A stretch of 64,000 nucleotides of DNA, taken from Acetobacteraceae bacterium AT-5844 (lineage in GTDB: Bacteria > Pseudomonadota > Alphaproteobacteria > Acetobacterales > Acetobacteraceae). The position numbers were made by a program, and so were the translations under genes. Of this stretch, positions 15,893 to 24,335 are shown piece by piece. The notes beneath the pieces were generated by a model. It was not told the DNA's origin. It ran no database searches and saw nothing but the letters and a program-made list of their open reading frames with translations. The DNA lies in the NCBI GenBank assembly GCA_000245075.1, contig JH599972.1:99240-163239 (forward strand), read 5' to 3'. Position 1 is the first letter of the stretch. Each line of letters opens with the position of its first letter.

Positions 15893-17032
15893 TCAGACCT
15901 CGACCTTGCCCATCCGCTCCTTGGCCGCGTCGAAGAACATCATGTCGTCCACATTCGCGATGCGCGGCCGGCCCTTGGCGAGACCCCGGTAGAAATCGCC
16001 CTTCGAGACCGGCGCGACCTCCGCGATCATGCACCAGCTCTCGCCGCCGTCGCGGCTGGAAAAGACCTGGCCATCGGTGTCGGCGGCGTAGAGGGCATAG
16101 CCGTCGGCCCAGGCTTCCAGCGTCAGGCCGCCCCACATGGCGCGCTGGCCATTGGGCAGGCCGCCCAGCAGCGTGGTCCAGTTGCGGCCGCCATCGGTGG
16201 AGCGGGCGATGCGCCCACGCGCGCGGCCAAGCCGGTACCAGTGCGGCGGCCAGCCCACCGCGCCGCCGACGAAGATGAGGTCCGGCTGGTCCGGATGCGC
16301 CACCATCGGCTCGGGATAGTCGAGCTCGGAGGCGAAGGCGTTGCGCTGCCAGCTGGCGCCGTTGTCGTGGCTTTCCATCATGCCGACAAGGCCGTTGGAG
16401 ACGATGATGCGCCCCGGGCGGTCCGGGTGCACGGCGATGCGGTGGATGTCCACCTCCGCCGGTTCCGGGTCCACGGGCAGGGCGCGGAAGCTCTTGCCGC
16501 CATCTTCCGAGACCAGCAGCGCGCCGACCTCGATGCCGACGTAGAGGAGGTTGCCCTGGATGACGATCTCCTTCACATGGCCCTGGTGCGGCGGCGGCGG
16601 AAAGAACCAGCGATGCGCATCCGGCACGTCGCGCAGTGCCGTCAGCTCCGTCCAGCTCTCGCCCCGGTCGCGGCTGATGAACAGCGCGGCGGGCATGGTG
16701 CCGGCGATCAGCACTTCTTCCCCGTGCAGGCGCCCGCTGCGGATCGCCCAGGCGTCGAACTGCGTGATGCCATTGTTGACGAACTTCCAGCTCTGCCCGC
16801 CATCCTCGCTGCGCGCCACGCCGCAGCCATGGGTGGCAGCGAACAGCGCCCCGTCTTCCAGCTGCGTCAGGCCGCTGACGAAGATGCCCTCCAGCGCCCG
16901 CCCGCGCAGGAACCAGTTCTGCGCACTCTTGCTTTCCAGCAGGAAGACACCGTCCACCGTGCCGATGGCCATGCCGCCGCCGGGAGACGCCGCGCGATGG
17001 GCGTTCTCCCCGCCATTGGAGATCAGGATCAT
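15893..17032 (-). CDS. BNR/Asp-box beta-propeller protein
   Basis: 379 residues from the ATG at 17032, chosen because GAGAGGAA precedes it; an in-frame ATG at 17071 overlaps the upstream stop but has no such site. Repeated Asp-box motifs of the S-x-D-x-G-x-x-W type recur: SEDGGQSWK, SRDRGESWT, SEDGGKSFR, SHDNGASWQ, STDGGRNWT and SSRDGGESWC. This gives a sialidase-like propeller of about six blades. There is no signal peptide, so it is cytoplasmic unless exported otherwise. The sialidase catalytic Arg triad and FRIP motif are not seen, so glycosidase activity is doubtful. It is co-transcribed with an alpha/beta hydrolase and a flavin monooxygenase. It may be a lactonase-like or scaffold protein; its function is unknown. 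Confidence 0.82.
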   Translation of the reverse strand: MILISNGGENAHRAASPGGGMAIGTVDGVFLLESKSAQNWFLRGRALEGIFVSGLTQLEDGALFAATHGCGVARSEDGGQSWKFVNNGITQFDAWAIRSGRLHGEEVLIAGTMPAALFISRDRGESWTELTALRDVPDAHRWFFPPPPHQGHVKEIVIQGNLLYVGIEVGALLVSEDGGKSFRALPVDPEPAEVDIHRIAVHPDRPGRIIVSNGLVGMMESHDNGASWQRNAFASELDYPEPMVAHPDQPDLIFVGGAVGWPPHWYRLGRARGRIARSTDGGRNWTTLLGGLPNGQRAMWGGLTLEAWADGYALYAADTDGQVFSSRDGGESWCMIAEVAPVSKGDFYRGLAKGRPRIANVDDMMFFDAAKERMGKVEV

Positions 17033-17067
17033 CCCTGTATTCCTCTCGGTTTTTCTGGTAACGGCAT

Positions 17068-17922
17068 TCATGCTACGGCTTCTCCGGCCAGGGCACGGCG
17101 GCGGATGAAGCCCAGCAGCGCGCGGCCCAGCGTCCCGGCATCCACCCAGGCGGTCATGGGCACGATGTCCACGTCCTGATGCACGGCATCCAGTTCCTCC
17201 AGCTCGGCATCGGGCATGATGGATGCCAGGCGCTGGCCAGTGGCGCGGGAATGGGTGTTGTCGTTGCCCGGCACGATGCAGGTGGGCAGGTTCAGCCCGC
17301 GCAGCTCGGCCTCCGTCGCGCCCAGGATGGGCGTGTGCAGCCCCTGCTCCAGGCTGTCCCGCCACTGGCGCATGATGCGGATGAACCGCTCCGGCGGAAT
17401 GGCGAGCAGCGTTTCCGCCCGAGACGGCTCGGCCGCCACAAGATCGCGGAAATGGTCGGTGCGGATTACCTCCGCCATGCCGCCGCGTTCCGCCGCCTCG
17501 ATGAAGATGGTGTAGTAGCGGCGGGCCAGGCGGCGCACCGCGAATTCGCCGCCCGTGGGGCGCATCAGGAACAGGGCGCGGGCGATGCCGGGATGGCGCA
17601 ACGCCATCAGGATGGACATGCGGCAGCCGGAGGATGACCCGGCCAGGATGGCGTGCTCCGCACCCAATCCGCGCATCAAGGCCACCGCGTCATCTGCCCA
17701 GACATCGAACTCGCCGGGCGTGTCCTCTATGGAAACGCCGGAGCGGCCGGTGTTGCGCCGGTCGTGCAGCAACACGCGGCAGCCGCCCTCGGCCACGACG
17801 CGCGCGATGTCGCGCATCTCGTCTAGGCTGCGGCGGCCGCCGGGTGAAAGCATCACCCAGGGGCCGTGCTGGCCGAGGACCTCATAGTACAGGGCAGTGC
17901 CGCGGATCGGGGCGTAGGGCAT
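17068..17922 (-). CDS. Alpha/beta-fold hydrolase
   Basis: 284 residues. The nucleophile elbow is GSSSG near Ser97 (AILAGSSSGCRMSILMALRHPGIARALFLMRPTGG), the oxyanion region is MLSPGGRRSLDEMR, and a C-terminal His candidate lies in LDAVHQDVD. It resembles meta-cleavage product or enol-lactone hydrolases. Its start codon shares a base with the stop of the flavin monooxygenase gene (ATGA-type junction at 17922), so the two are translationally linked. It probably cleaves an ester, lactone or C-C bond in the hydroxylation product. The substrate is unknown. Confidence 0.88.
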   Translation of the reverse strand: MPYAPIRGTALYYEVLGQHGPWVMLSPGGRRSLDEMRDIARVVAEGGCRVLLHDRRNTGRSGVSIEDTPGEFDVWADDAVALMRGLGAEHAILAGSSSGCRMSILMALRHPGIARALFLMRPTGGEFAVRRLARRYYTIFIEAAERGGMAEVIRTDHFRDLVAAEPSRAETLLAIPPERFIRIMRQWRDSLEQGLHTPILGATEAELRGLNLPTCIVPGNDNTHSRATGQRLASIMPDAELEELDAVHQDVDIVPMTAWVDAGTLGRALLGFIRRRALAGEAVA

Positions 17923-19139
17923 CAGTATTGCCCCTTCGGCTCGAGGCCGAGCGCCATCTGGCCGTACATCGTGCCCACCGCATCCCAGTTCAGGCTGATG
18001 TGGCGCCCGACGGCATTCACGTCGCGCCAGGCGCGTTGGACCGGATTGGCGAGGTCCAGCCCCTGGCCGCCGGTGGAGGCGTTCAACGCCTCCGCCGCAC
18101 GCAGCGCCAGGGTGGTGGCGAAGGACTGGCCGCGCCGGCTGGCAATGCGGTCCTCCACCGAGATCTCCTCGCCCGCGCGGGCAGTCTCGGCACGGGCGCG
18201 CAGGTCGCGCAGCAGGATCTCGCGCGCCGCGTCCACCGAGGCAGCAGCTTCGGCGACCCGGAGCTGGATGGTGGCGAACTCCGCCATGCGGTTGCCGCCG
18301 CCCGCCACGGCGCCGCGCGTCACGCGCTGGCTCGTCATGTCGAGGTAGCTGTCGAGCGCCCCACGCGCGGCGCCCACCGCCGTCGCGGCCAGACAGGAGG
18401 GAATGTTACAGAGCATCGGCATGGCGTAGAGCGGTGCGCCATGGAAGGCGCTGCCAGGGGTATTGCCGGTGCCGGTGTCCTTGACCCGCAGCACACGATG
18501 GGCGGGCACAAAGGCGCCCTGCACCACCACGGTGCGCGACCCGGTGCCGACAAGGCCCGCCGTGTGCCAGGTGTCGTCGATCGTGAAATCCACGCGCGGC
18601 ACCAGCAGGAAGGAGAGCGTGGGTGGCGCGCTGTCCCCGGACGGGATCAGCACCGAGCACACTGCCCAATCCGCCGCATCGCAGCCGCTGGCGAAGGCCC
18701 AACGGCCGGACAGGGTGAAGCCCCCTTCCGCCGCCGCCACCTTGCCCGTGGGGGCGTAGGAGGCGCAGGCCGTGGCATCGGGCGTCTTGCCCCAGACATC
18801 CCGCTGGGCTTCCTCCGGAAAGGCCGCGATCAGCCACTGATGGGCGGCCAGCAGGCCGCAGGCCCAGCCGGTGGAGGGGCAGGCGCCGGCGATATCCATC
18901 ACGAGATCGGCCAGGACGTCGAAATCATGCTGCAGGCCGCCGAAGATGCGCGGCTGCACCGTGCGGAACAGCCCGGCATCGCGCAGGGCCGCGACATTAT
19001 CCTCCGGCACTTGACGCTGGCGCTCGGCCTCCGGCGCGCGGGCGCGAATGCCTGGCAGGGCGCTGCGGATGGCGGCCTTCAGCGTGGCGGCATCGGCCGC
19101 CTCGCGGGATGCGAGGTGAGAAAGGGTCATCTGGTTCAT
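17922..19139 (-). CDS. Two-component flavin monooxygenase, oxygenase subunit (acyl-CoA dehydrogenase fold, HsaA/HpaH type)
   Basis: 405 residues. The acyl-CoA dehydrogenase-like fold of group D flavin monooxygenases is evident from VPEDNVAALRDAGLFRTVQPRIFGG, the middle beta domain FTLSGRWAFASGCDAADWAVCSVLI, and the C-terminal GQGLDLANPVQRAWRDVNAVGRHISLNWD, which is typical of HsaA and Acinetobacter HPA hydroxylase C2. The catalytic Glu base of true acyl-CoA dehydrogenases is not apparent. It uses reduced flavin delivered by the reductase encoded just upstream to hydroxylate a phenolic or alicyclic substrate. With the alpha/beta hydrolase and MFS genes it forms a catabolic operon of unknown substrate. 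Confidence 0.87.
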   Translation of the reverse strand: MNQMTLSHLASREAADAATLKAAIRSALPGIRARAPEAERQRQVPEDNVAALRDAGLFRTVQPRIFGGLQHDFDVLADLVMDIAGACPSTGWACGLLAAHQWLIAAFPEEAQRDVWGKTPDATACASYAPTGKVAAAEGGFTLSGRWAFASGCDAADWAVCSVLIPSGDSAPPTLSFLLVPRVDFTIDDTWHTAGLVGTGSRTVVVQGAFVPAHRVLRVKDTGTGNTPGSAFHGAPLYAMPMLCNIPSCLAATAVGAARGALDSYLDMTSQRVTRGAVAGGGNRMAEFATIQLRVAEAAASVDAAREILLRDLRARAETARAGEEISVEDRIASRRGQSFATTLALRAAEALNASTGGQGLDLANPVQRAWRDVNAVGRHISLNWDAVGTMYGQMALGLEPKGQY

Positions 19140-19158
19140 GGGGCGGTGCTCCGTTCGC

Positions 19159-19668
19159 TCAGGCGGCGGGCGCGGCGATGCAGTAGGCGGCGTCGTGGTA
19201 GAGAAGCGGCGAGGTGTCCTCGCACAGCTCCACCTGCTCCACCTCGCCGACCAGGATCAGGTGGGTGCCGTACGGGATGGCGGCAGCCTTGCGGCAGAAC
19301 AGGTTGGCCTGTGCGCCGCGCAGGAAGGGCACGCCATGCTCGCTTTCCTGCCACTCCTCTCCATCGAAGCGGCGCTCGGGCGGGATGCCGCCACCGAAGG
19401 CAGCGGAGACCGGGCCCTGCTCGCTGTGCAGCACATTCACGCAGAAACGCGGCGCGCGCAGCAGAATGTCGTGCAGCAAGGTCTGGCGGTGCACACAGAC
19501 CAGCAGCGAGGGCGGCTCCATGGACAGGGAGGTCACCGCTGTGGCCGTCATGCCGTGCCGGCGGGCGTGGTCGCAGGCGGTGATGACCGTCACAGTGGAG
19601 GCGAAGCGGCGCATGGCGGCGCGGAAGGCCGCGGGCACGCCGGACGGCGTGGCAGCAGGGGACGTCAT
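19159..19668 (-). CDS. Flavin reductase component (HpaC/HsaB-like)
   Basis: 169 residues with GGAGGA directly before the ATG. The flavin-reductase-like split-barrel motif is clear: FRAAMRRFASTVTVITACD, HGMTATAVTSLSMEPPSLLVCVHRQT and FCVNVLHSEQ. A C-terminal stretch GTHLILVGEVEQVEL completes the family pattern. It reduces FMN or FAD with NAD(P)H and passes it by diffusion to the oxygenase encoded 19 bp downstream. It is the first gene of the leftward operon, and the promoter region is shared with a divergent marR gene and contains TTTGCA/TGCAAA inverted repeats. Confidence 0.92.
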   Translation of the reverse strand: MTSPAATPSGVPAAFRAAMRRFASTVTVITACDHARRHGMTATAVTSLSMEPPSLLVCVHRQTLLHDILLRAPRFCVNVLHSEQGPVSAAFGGGIPPERRFDGEEWQESEHGVPFLRGAQANLFCRKAAAIPYGTHLILVGEVEQVELCEDTSPLLYHDAAYCIAAPAA

Positions 19669-19735
19669 ATCTTCCTCCGGAACGCTTGCTTGATGCAGGT
19701 CTTTCCGGCAGGCAGCCTAACCACGCCGCCACAAC

Positions 19736-19764
19736 ATTTGCAAATGCAAATTTTGCTTTTGCAT
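19736..19764. promoter_or_regulatory. Overlapping inverted repeats, candidate MarR operator
   Basis: ATTTGCA-AA-TGCAAAT (19736-19751) is a 7-bp-arm inverted repeat. It overlaps a second one, ATGCAAA-7 nt-TTTGCAT (19744-50 / 19758-64). The tract is A/T-rich in a GC-rich background and lies between the flavin reductase and divergent marR, 23 bp before the preferred marR start. Confidence 0.72.
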
Positions 19765-19786
19765 TAATATGCTCGAGGGCCCCTGT

Positions 19787-20239
19787 ATGTACCGGCTGAC
19801 CGAAGCTTTCCCCTATCTCGTGAACCGGGTCGGCGTGCGTGTGGGTGAGGTCTTCTCACGGCGCCTGGCGGAGCATGACGTGACGCTTCCGATGTACCGG
19901 GTCATGGCCGCGTTGTGGGAGCGGGGCGACCAGCGCCTGGGGGACCTGGCGGAGATGACAACCGTGGAACTGTCCACCCTGTCACGTCTGGTCGGCAGCA
20001 TGGCCTCCAGGCGCCTGGTGTCGCGCACACGTCCCGCCGACAATGGTCGCGCGGTGGAGATCAACCTGACGGAGCAAGGGCGCGCCTTGCTGGAGCAATT
20101 GATGCCGCTGGCAATCCATCACGAACAGATCGCCCTGCGCGGCTTCTCGCCTGAGGAGGCTGAACGCCTGAAGCGGGACCTAAGGACCGTCTTCGCCAAC
20201 CTGATGGAATTCGAAAGCGAGATCGCGAGGGACGGCTAG
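19787..20239 (+). CDS. MarR family regulator of the flavin monooxygenase operon
   Basis: 150 residues from the ATG at 19787, chosen because GAGG lies 8 bp upstream; an in-frame ATG at 19769 lacks a ribosome site. MarR winged helix: LPMYRVMAALWERGDQRLGDLAEMTTVELSTLSRLVGSMASRRLVSRTRPADNGRAVEINLTEQG. It is divergent from the flavin reductase gene, with two overlapping TTTGCA/TGCAAA repeats in the gap, so it likely represses that operon and itself. The effector is unknown, probably the pathway substrate. Confidence 0.93.
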   Translation: MYRLTEAFPYLVNRVGVRVGEVFSRRLAEHDVTLPMYRVMAALWERGDQRLGDLAEMTTVELSTLSRLVGSMASRRLVSRTRPADNGRAVEINLTEQGRALLEQLMPLAIHHEQIALRGFSPEEAERLKRDLRTVFANLMEFESEIARDG

Positions 20240-20629
20240 CACGCTATCGCTGTAAATCACTTTGCTTGCCAAGCGGAACGGCCACTCTAAGGAAGCCAGC
20301 AGCCAGCGAATGGCTGCCATGGACGCGAAGCCGCCAAAGCGGGCACCCTGAGGTGATCCTCGTCAGCTGCTGGATCCGAAGGCCGCCGAGATCCTGGACT
20401 CAGCACCTCATCTGCCCGGCCCAGCGTGCTATCCATCCACCAGCCGCGCCGTCGACCTGGCTGACTCTGTCCAGGCGGACGCCGAAGGTCTCTGCAGTCA
20501 CCGGCTAAGGTCATGCCGAGGGATGGCACTGAAGGAATTGCCCAGTTAAATATCTTGAAGAGTTGAGCGGTGAATAATGGAGCAGGCGAGGGCTTCCGAA
20601 TTTTATCGCGGCGGATTTTGCACGGGTAT
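20240..20629. other. Non-coding gap between marR and lrp-type gene
   Basis: 390 bp with no supported gene. Two overlapping opposite-strand frames of about 80 codons (20266-20508, 20287-20529) show no family resemblance. The right third (about 20535-20640) is noticeably richer in A/T than its surroundings and receives the 3' end of the leftward Lrp gene. Confidence 0.55.
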
Positions 20630-21142
20630 TTAAGGGGTTTGAAGCGACTTCTGTCGCTTTACACCTACCCCCGCCAGTGGAAGGCGCCCGGAATCCTTCA
20701 GCCGCTCCAGCACAATCGATGAGCGAAGGCGCGCCACGCTGTCATGCGCCAGCAGCGTGTCGTTCAGCAGCCGCGCCAAGGCTCTCAGATCCGGGACATG
20801 CGCCTTCAGGAGGTAGTCGGCTTCGCCTGTCATGGCATAGCCCTCCTGGATTTCCTCGATACCGCCAATGAAATCGCGGAATCGCTGTGCATTGCCGCTG
20901 CTATGAGTCGCCAGTGTTACCTGAATGAAAGCCAGCACATGGAGGCCGAGGGCCTCGGCCGCCAGCTCCGCCTTGTAGCGCCGGATGATTCCGGCGGCCT
21001 CCAGCGCCATGCGGCGCCTGGAGCATTGGGAGGCCGAGAGGCCAATCCGCTCTCCCAGCTGCTGGCTGGTCAGCCGTCCGTCCTCCTGCAATGCCGCCAG
21101 CAGCTTGAGGTCGAAGCCGTCCAACTCAAGCAAATCGTGCAT
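20630..21142 (-). CDS. Lrp/AsnC family transcriptional regulator
   Basis: 170 residues from the ATG at 21142 (MHDLLELDGFDLKLLAALQEDGRL). The N-terminal AsnC helix-turn-helix is LTSQQLGERIGLSASQCSRRRMALEAAGII. The RAM ligand-binding domain contains VLAFIQVTLATH, GYAMTGEADYLLKAHVPDLRALARLLND and RLRSSIVLERLK. It is divergent from hppD and, as in many proteobacteria, probably controls it in response to tyrosine or a related amino acid. The last codons encode a perfect 7-bp hairpin (AAGCGAC-TTCT-GTCGCTT, 20642-20659) that might serve in termination. Confidence 0.92.
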   Translation of the reverse strand: MHDLLELDGFDLKLLAALQEDGRLTSQQLGERIGLSASQCSRRRMALEAAGIIRRYKAELAAEALGLHVLAFIQVTLATHSSGNAQRFRDFIGGIEEIQEGYAMTGEADYLLKAHVPDLRALARLLNDTLLAHDSVARLRSSIVLERLKDSGRLPLAGVGVKRQKSLQTP

Positions 21143-21254
21143 CACGGAGCTCCCTGTCGCGAAATCCGTGCATTCTGGCACCGAACCGCGCCCGATATGC
21201 ACGCCATTCGCGCCAGCCACAGCCTATCCTTCAAAACAATTGGAGGAACATCCC

Positions 21255-22388
21255 ATGGGCCCCTTTCCCCACGACGCCCCCCGCCCCTCGATCAGCGAGC
21301 ACAACCCGATGGGCACTGATGGCTTCGCCTTCGTCGAATTCGCCCACCCGGACCCGGCGCAGCTCCACACCCTCTTCGGGCAGATGGGCTTCTCGGCGGT
21401 CGCCCGGCACCGACACCAGGCGGTTACGCTCTACCGGCAGGGCGACGTCAACTATCTGCTGAATGAGGAGCCCACCAGCCAGGCCATGCGCTTCGCCGCC
21501 CTGCACGGCCCCAGTGTGCCTTCCATGGCCTTTCGGGTCGTCGATGCGTCTCACGCCTATCGGCGGGCTCTGGAGCTCGGTGCCGAGCCGGCCGACCCTG
21601 AGGATGGTGCCAAGGTCATGGACCTTCCCGCCATCAAAGGAATAGGCGGAAGCCTGCTCTATTTCGTCGACCGCTATGGCGGGAGCGGCTCGACCTATGA
21701 TGCGGAATTCGAATGGCTGGGCGAATATGAGCCTACTCCGCCCGGCGCCGGCCTCTACTACATCGATCATCTCACCCACAATGTCCATCGCGGGCGTATG
21801 GATGTCTGGTACGAATTCTACCGCAAGCTCTTCAACTTTCGTCAGATCCGGTATTTCGACATCAAGGGTGAGTATACCGGGCTCTTCTCCCGCGCGCTCA
21901 CCAGCCCGGACGGGCGAATCCGCATCCCCCTGAACGAGTCTGCTGACGACGAAAGCCAGATCGCGGAATATCTCCGCGCCTATAAGGGCGAGGGCATCCA
22001 GCACATCGCCTGTGGCTGCCGCGACATCCACCAGACGATCGAAACGCTGCGCCGAGCCGGCCTGGCCTTCATGCCCGCCCCGCCGGAGACTTATTACGAG
22101 CGCGTGGACACACGCCTGCCCGGCCATGGCGAGGATCTCGGCCGCCTGCGCCGCAACGGCATCCTGGTCGATGGCGAAGGCGTGGTGGAGGACCGCAAGG
22201 CCCGGCTGCTGCTACAGATTTTCTCGGCGACGGTTATCGGCCCGGTCTTCTTCGAGTTCATCGAACGCAAGGGCGATGACGGCTTCGGCGAAGGCAATTT
22301 CCGCGCCTTGTTCGAGAGTATCGAAGAAGACCAGCTGCGGCGCGGTGTGCTGAAGGCGCCGGCCCCAGGCAAGGCGGCCACCTCATGA
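21255..22388 (+). CDS. hppD: 4-hydroxyphenylpyruvate dioxygenase
   Basis: 377 residues from the ATG at 21255, which has GGAGGA 8 bp upstream. It converts 4-hydroxyphenylpyruvate to homogentisate with Fe(II) and O2. Two vicinal-oxygen-chelate domains are present. The iron ligands fit His172 (YIDHLTHNV), His250 (GIQHIACGC) and Glu334 (VFFEFIERKG), and the C-terminal FFEFIERKGDDGFGEGNFRALFESIE is the classical signature. Its product is the substrate of hmgA encoded 11 kb to the left. It is divergent from an Lrp/AsnC regulator and convergent with an NCS2-type permease, with a GC hairpin between their ends. Confidence 0.97.
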   Translation: MGPFPHDAPRPSISEHNPMGTDGFAFVEFAHPDPAQLHTLFGQMGFSAVARHRHQAVTLYRQGDVNYLLNEEPTSQAMRFAALHGPSVPSMAFRVVDASHAYRRALELGAEPADPEDGAKVMDLPAIKGIGGSLLYFVDRYGGSGSTYDAEFEWLGEYEPTPPGAGLYYIDHLTHNVHRGRMDVWYEFYRKLFNFRQIRYFDIKGEYTGLFSRALTSPDGRIRIPLNESADDESQIAEYLRAYKGEGIQHIACGCRDIHQTIETLRRAGLAFMPAPPETYYERVDTRLPGHGEDLGRLRRNGILVDGEGVVEDRKARLLLQIFSATVIGPVFFEFIERKGDDGFGEGNFRALFESIEEDQLRRGVLKAPAPGKAATS

Positions 22389-22395
22389 ATCACGC

Positions 22396-22415
22396 GGCGG
22401 GGCTCCTGCCCCGCC
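22396..22415. terminator. GC hairpin between convergent hppD and permease
   Basis: GGCGGGGC-TCCT-GCCCCGCC forms a perfect 8-bp stem with a 4-nt loop, centred in the 34-bp gap between two convergent stop codons. It has no T-tract, so it may act as a bidirectional barrier or partial terminator. Confidence 0.6.
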
Positions 22416-22422
22416 CATGCCT

Positions 22423-24183
22423 TCAATGATCGAAATTCAACCGCAGGACGGCTCGGCCACCCTCGCGGCCAGCCTGCACCCGATCGGCCAGACGGCCGAT
22501 GAGCTGGGCCGAGACCTGACGCATCGCCGCCTCCATCGCATCGTCATCGCCTTCCAGCGCAGCGGCCAGGTTCGGCGCGGCGGTGGGGCCGAGGCGCAAT
22601 GGCTCACCGTCATAGAGCAGCACACAGCGCAGGTTGAACTCATCGAAGCTCACCACCAGCTCGACAGGCCCGCGGCAAAGCTCCGCGTGCCACAGCGTCT
22701 CCACCGCTTCTCCCACCGCCATGCCGGCACGGGCGACGACATCGCGCCGCGCGCCCCAAAGCTTGCCGTGATGTTCCAGGAACTCCGTGGCCGCGCGCGC
22801 GGCATCCACATCGGTCAGCGTCGTGCGCGCCGTCTGCTTCACCCCAATGCGCAGCAGGATGTTCAGCAGGATGGCCGTCACGGCCGCCACAGCGAGGCCG
22901 GAGCCGGTAATGGGCCGGCTCCACTCCGGCGCGCTCTGCACCAGTTGCGGCAGCAGCAGCACCGCGCCGCCGGCGACCACCGAAAGGCCGATGGTGAAGC
23001 TCCGCCGGCTGTCCAGCAGACGGGACAGGGAAAGGTCCATCCCCGCCACGATCATATAGGCGGCCGTATAGAGCAAAATGCCGCCGATCACCGCGTCCGG
23101 CGTCCGCACGATCACAGCGGAGACAGGCGGCAGGCAGGCCAGCACCATCAGCATCGCCCCGGCCACCAGTCCGATCCGGCGCGCCGTGGCTCCTGTCGCC
23201 CGCGCCAGGCCGATATTCGCCGTGGAGGTTCCCACAGCAAGGCAGCCGAGCACGCCACACAGCACGCAGCCCATGGCCGTCGTGTTCACAGCGCGCCCCG
23301 CCATCGCCATATCGGCGCGCCGCCAACGGGCATCGTTCAGCTTGTCGAAGGTCAGGGCATTCGCCAGGCCATCGACGGCGCTGATCAACTCCACCAGCAA
23401 CACCGGCACCACGGCAAAAGTGACGAAGGTGGGAAGGGGCAGGTCGAGGCCCACCAGCGGCAGAGCGAAGAGCGGCGCCGCCGCCTGGGCCGGTGCCGCC
23501 ACCACCTGGCCTGTCAGCAATGCCACCGCCATGCCGCAGCAGGCACCGATGAGCACCGCCATCACCCGCAGCCGCCGCCCGCCCCAGATGGTGATCAGCA
23601 CGATGGCGAGCAGCGTCACCCCCGCCGTCAGCGCCGGCAGCAGCGCCGTACCGCCCTGCGTCAACCCGGAGGCCCGGGAAGCCCCGCCTGCAATCATGCT
23701 GAGCCCCAGCGACAGCACGACCACTCCCACGACCTCGGGCGGGAAGAACGGCCGCAGCCGCGGCAGCAACCGCCCGAACAGGAAGACGCACAGATTCGCC
23801 AGGATCAGCGCGCCCATGGTGGCCGAGAGGCCGTAATTGATGGTGACGGCGATGTAGACACCCATCAGCACCGGGCTCGGCACTGCCACCAGCAGCATGC
23901 CCGTGGTGAAGCGCGTGCGCAGCGCATGCATCAGCGTGACCAGCCCGACCATGAAGATGGTGGTGCTGACGAAGGACACCAGCTGGCCGCCCGCGAGGCC
24001 CGTTCCCTGGCCCGCGATGACCGCGTAGATGCAGAACATCAGCGCCAGCAGAGTGTGCTGGGCCGCCAGCGCCAGGGTAGTCAGGGGCGGCGGCCGGTCT
24101 TCGATCCAATAGAGCAGTTCTTCAGGCCGGCTGCGCTTCATCGCGGTCAGGGGAGGGAAAAAGCTGTCCAGCAGGCCGCGCAT
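22423..24183 (-). CDS. NCS2-type nucleobase permease with C-terminal RsbW-like domain
   Basis: 586 residues. About residues 30-455 form a multi-span NCS2/SLC23-type transporter. AAQHTLLALMFCIYAVIAGQ is the usual first segment and FTTGMLLVAVPSPVLMG follows. LVELISAVDGLANALTFDKLND corresponds to the conserved helix-8 acidic region, and GCVLCGVLGCLAVGTSTANIGLARATGATAR precedes helix 10. The extra ~120 C-terminal residues (EFLEHHGKLWGARRDVVARAGMAVGEAVETLW...LRCVLLYDGEPL...RLADRV...LRLNFDH) resemble the helix-strand order of RsbW/anti-sigma ATPase domains but lack clear ATP-binding glycine boxes. It is divergent from the partner-switching/chemosensory operon. Xanthine, urate or a similar purine is a plausible ligand. 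Confidence 0.85.
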   Translation of the reverse strand: MRGLLDSFFPPLTAMKRSRPEELLYWIEDRPPPLTTLALAAQHTLLALMFCIYAVIAGQGTGLAGGQLVSFVSTTIFMVGLVTLMHALRTRFTTGMLLVAVPSPVLMGVYIAVTINYGLSATMGALILANLCVFLFGRLLPRLRPFFPPEVVGVVVLSLGLSMIAGGASRASGLTQGGTALLPALTAGVTLLAIVLITIWGGRRLRVMAVLIGACCGMAVALLTGQVVAAPAQAAAPLFALPLVGLDLPLPTFVTFAVVPVLLVELISAVDGLANALTFDKLNDARWRRADMAMAGRAVNTTAMGCVLCGVLGCLAVGTSTANIGLARATGATARRIGLVAGAMLMVLACLPPVSAVIVRTPDAVIGGILLYTAAYMIVAGMDLSLSRLLDSRRSFTIGLSVVAGGAVLLLPQLVQSAPEWSRPITGSGLAVAAVTAILLNILLRIGVKQTARTTLTDVDAARAATEFLEHHGKLWGARRDVVARAGMAVGEAVETLWHAELCRGPVELVVSFDEFNLRCVLLYDGEPLRLGPTAAPNLAAALEGDDDAMEAAMRQVSAQLIGRLADRVQAGREGGRAVLRLNFDH

Positions 24184-24335
24184 TCTCTCTCCTCTGCCGC
24201 CGCGTCATCATCCAAGGTTGCAGACTGCCAAGCTTTGCCTCCAGCCGGTAGTACTGATCGACGCCGCCAGAACCCTTGGCGGTAGGCAGCGCGGCGGTTT
24301 AGCTTGGCGTTGAGGCGGGAAGGCGGTCACACAGC

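Noticed and set aside
15893..17032. BNR-repeat protein considered as a secreted sialidase
   Set aside because: No signal peptide, no FRIP motif and no catalytic Arg triad are visible. Only the Asp-box propeller is supported.
20266..20529. Two opposite-strand frames of about 80 codons between marR and the Lrp gene
   Set aside because: They mirror each other in high-GC sequence and have no recognisable domain or start context.
20642..20659. Hairpin AAGCGAC-TTCT-GTCGCTT considered as a separate terminator
   Set aside because: It lies inside the last codons of the Lrp gene rather than after the stop, so it is noted with that gene only.
22417..24285. Long histidine/glutamine-rich open frame opposite the NCS2-type permease
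   Set aside because: Typical antisense shadow composition. The minus-strand frame encodes a coherent membrane protein.
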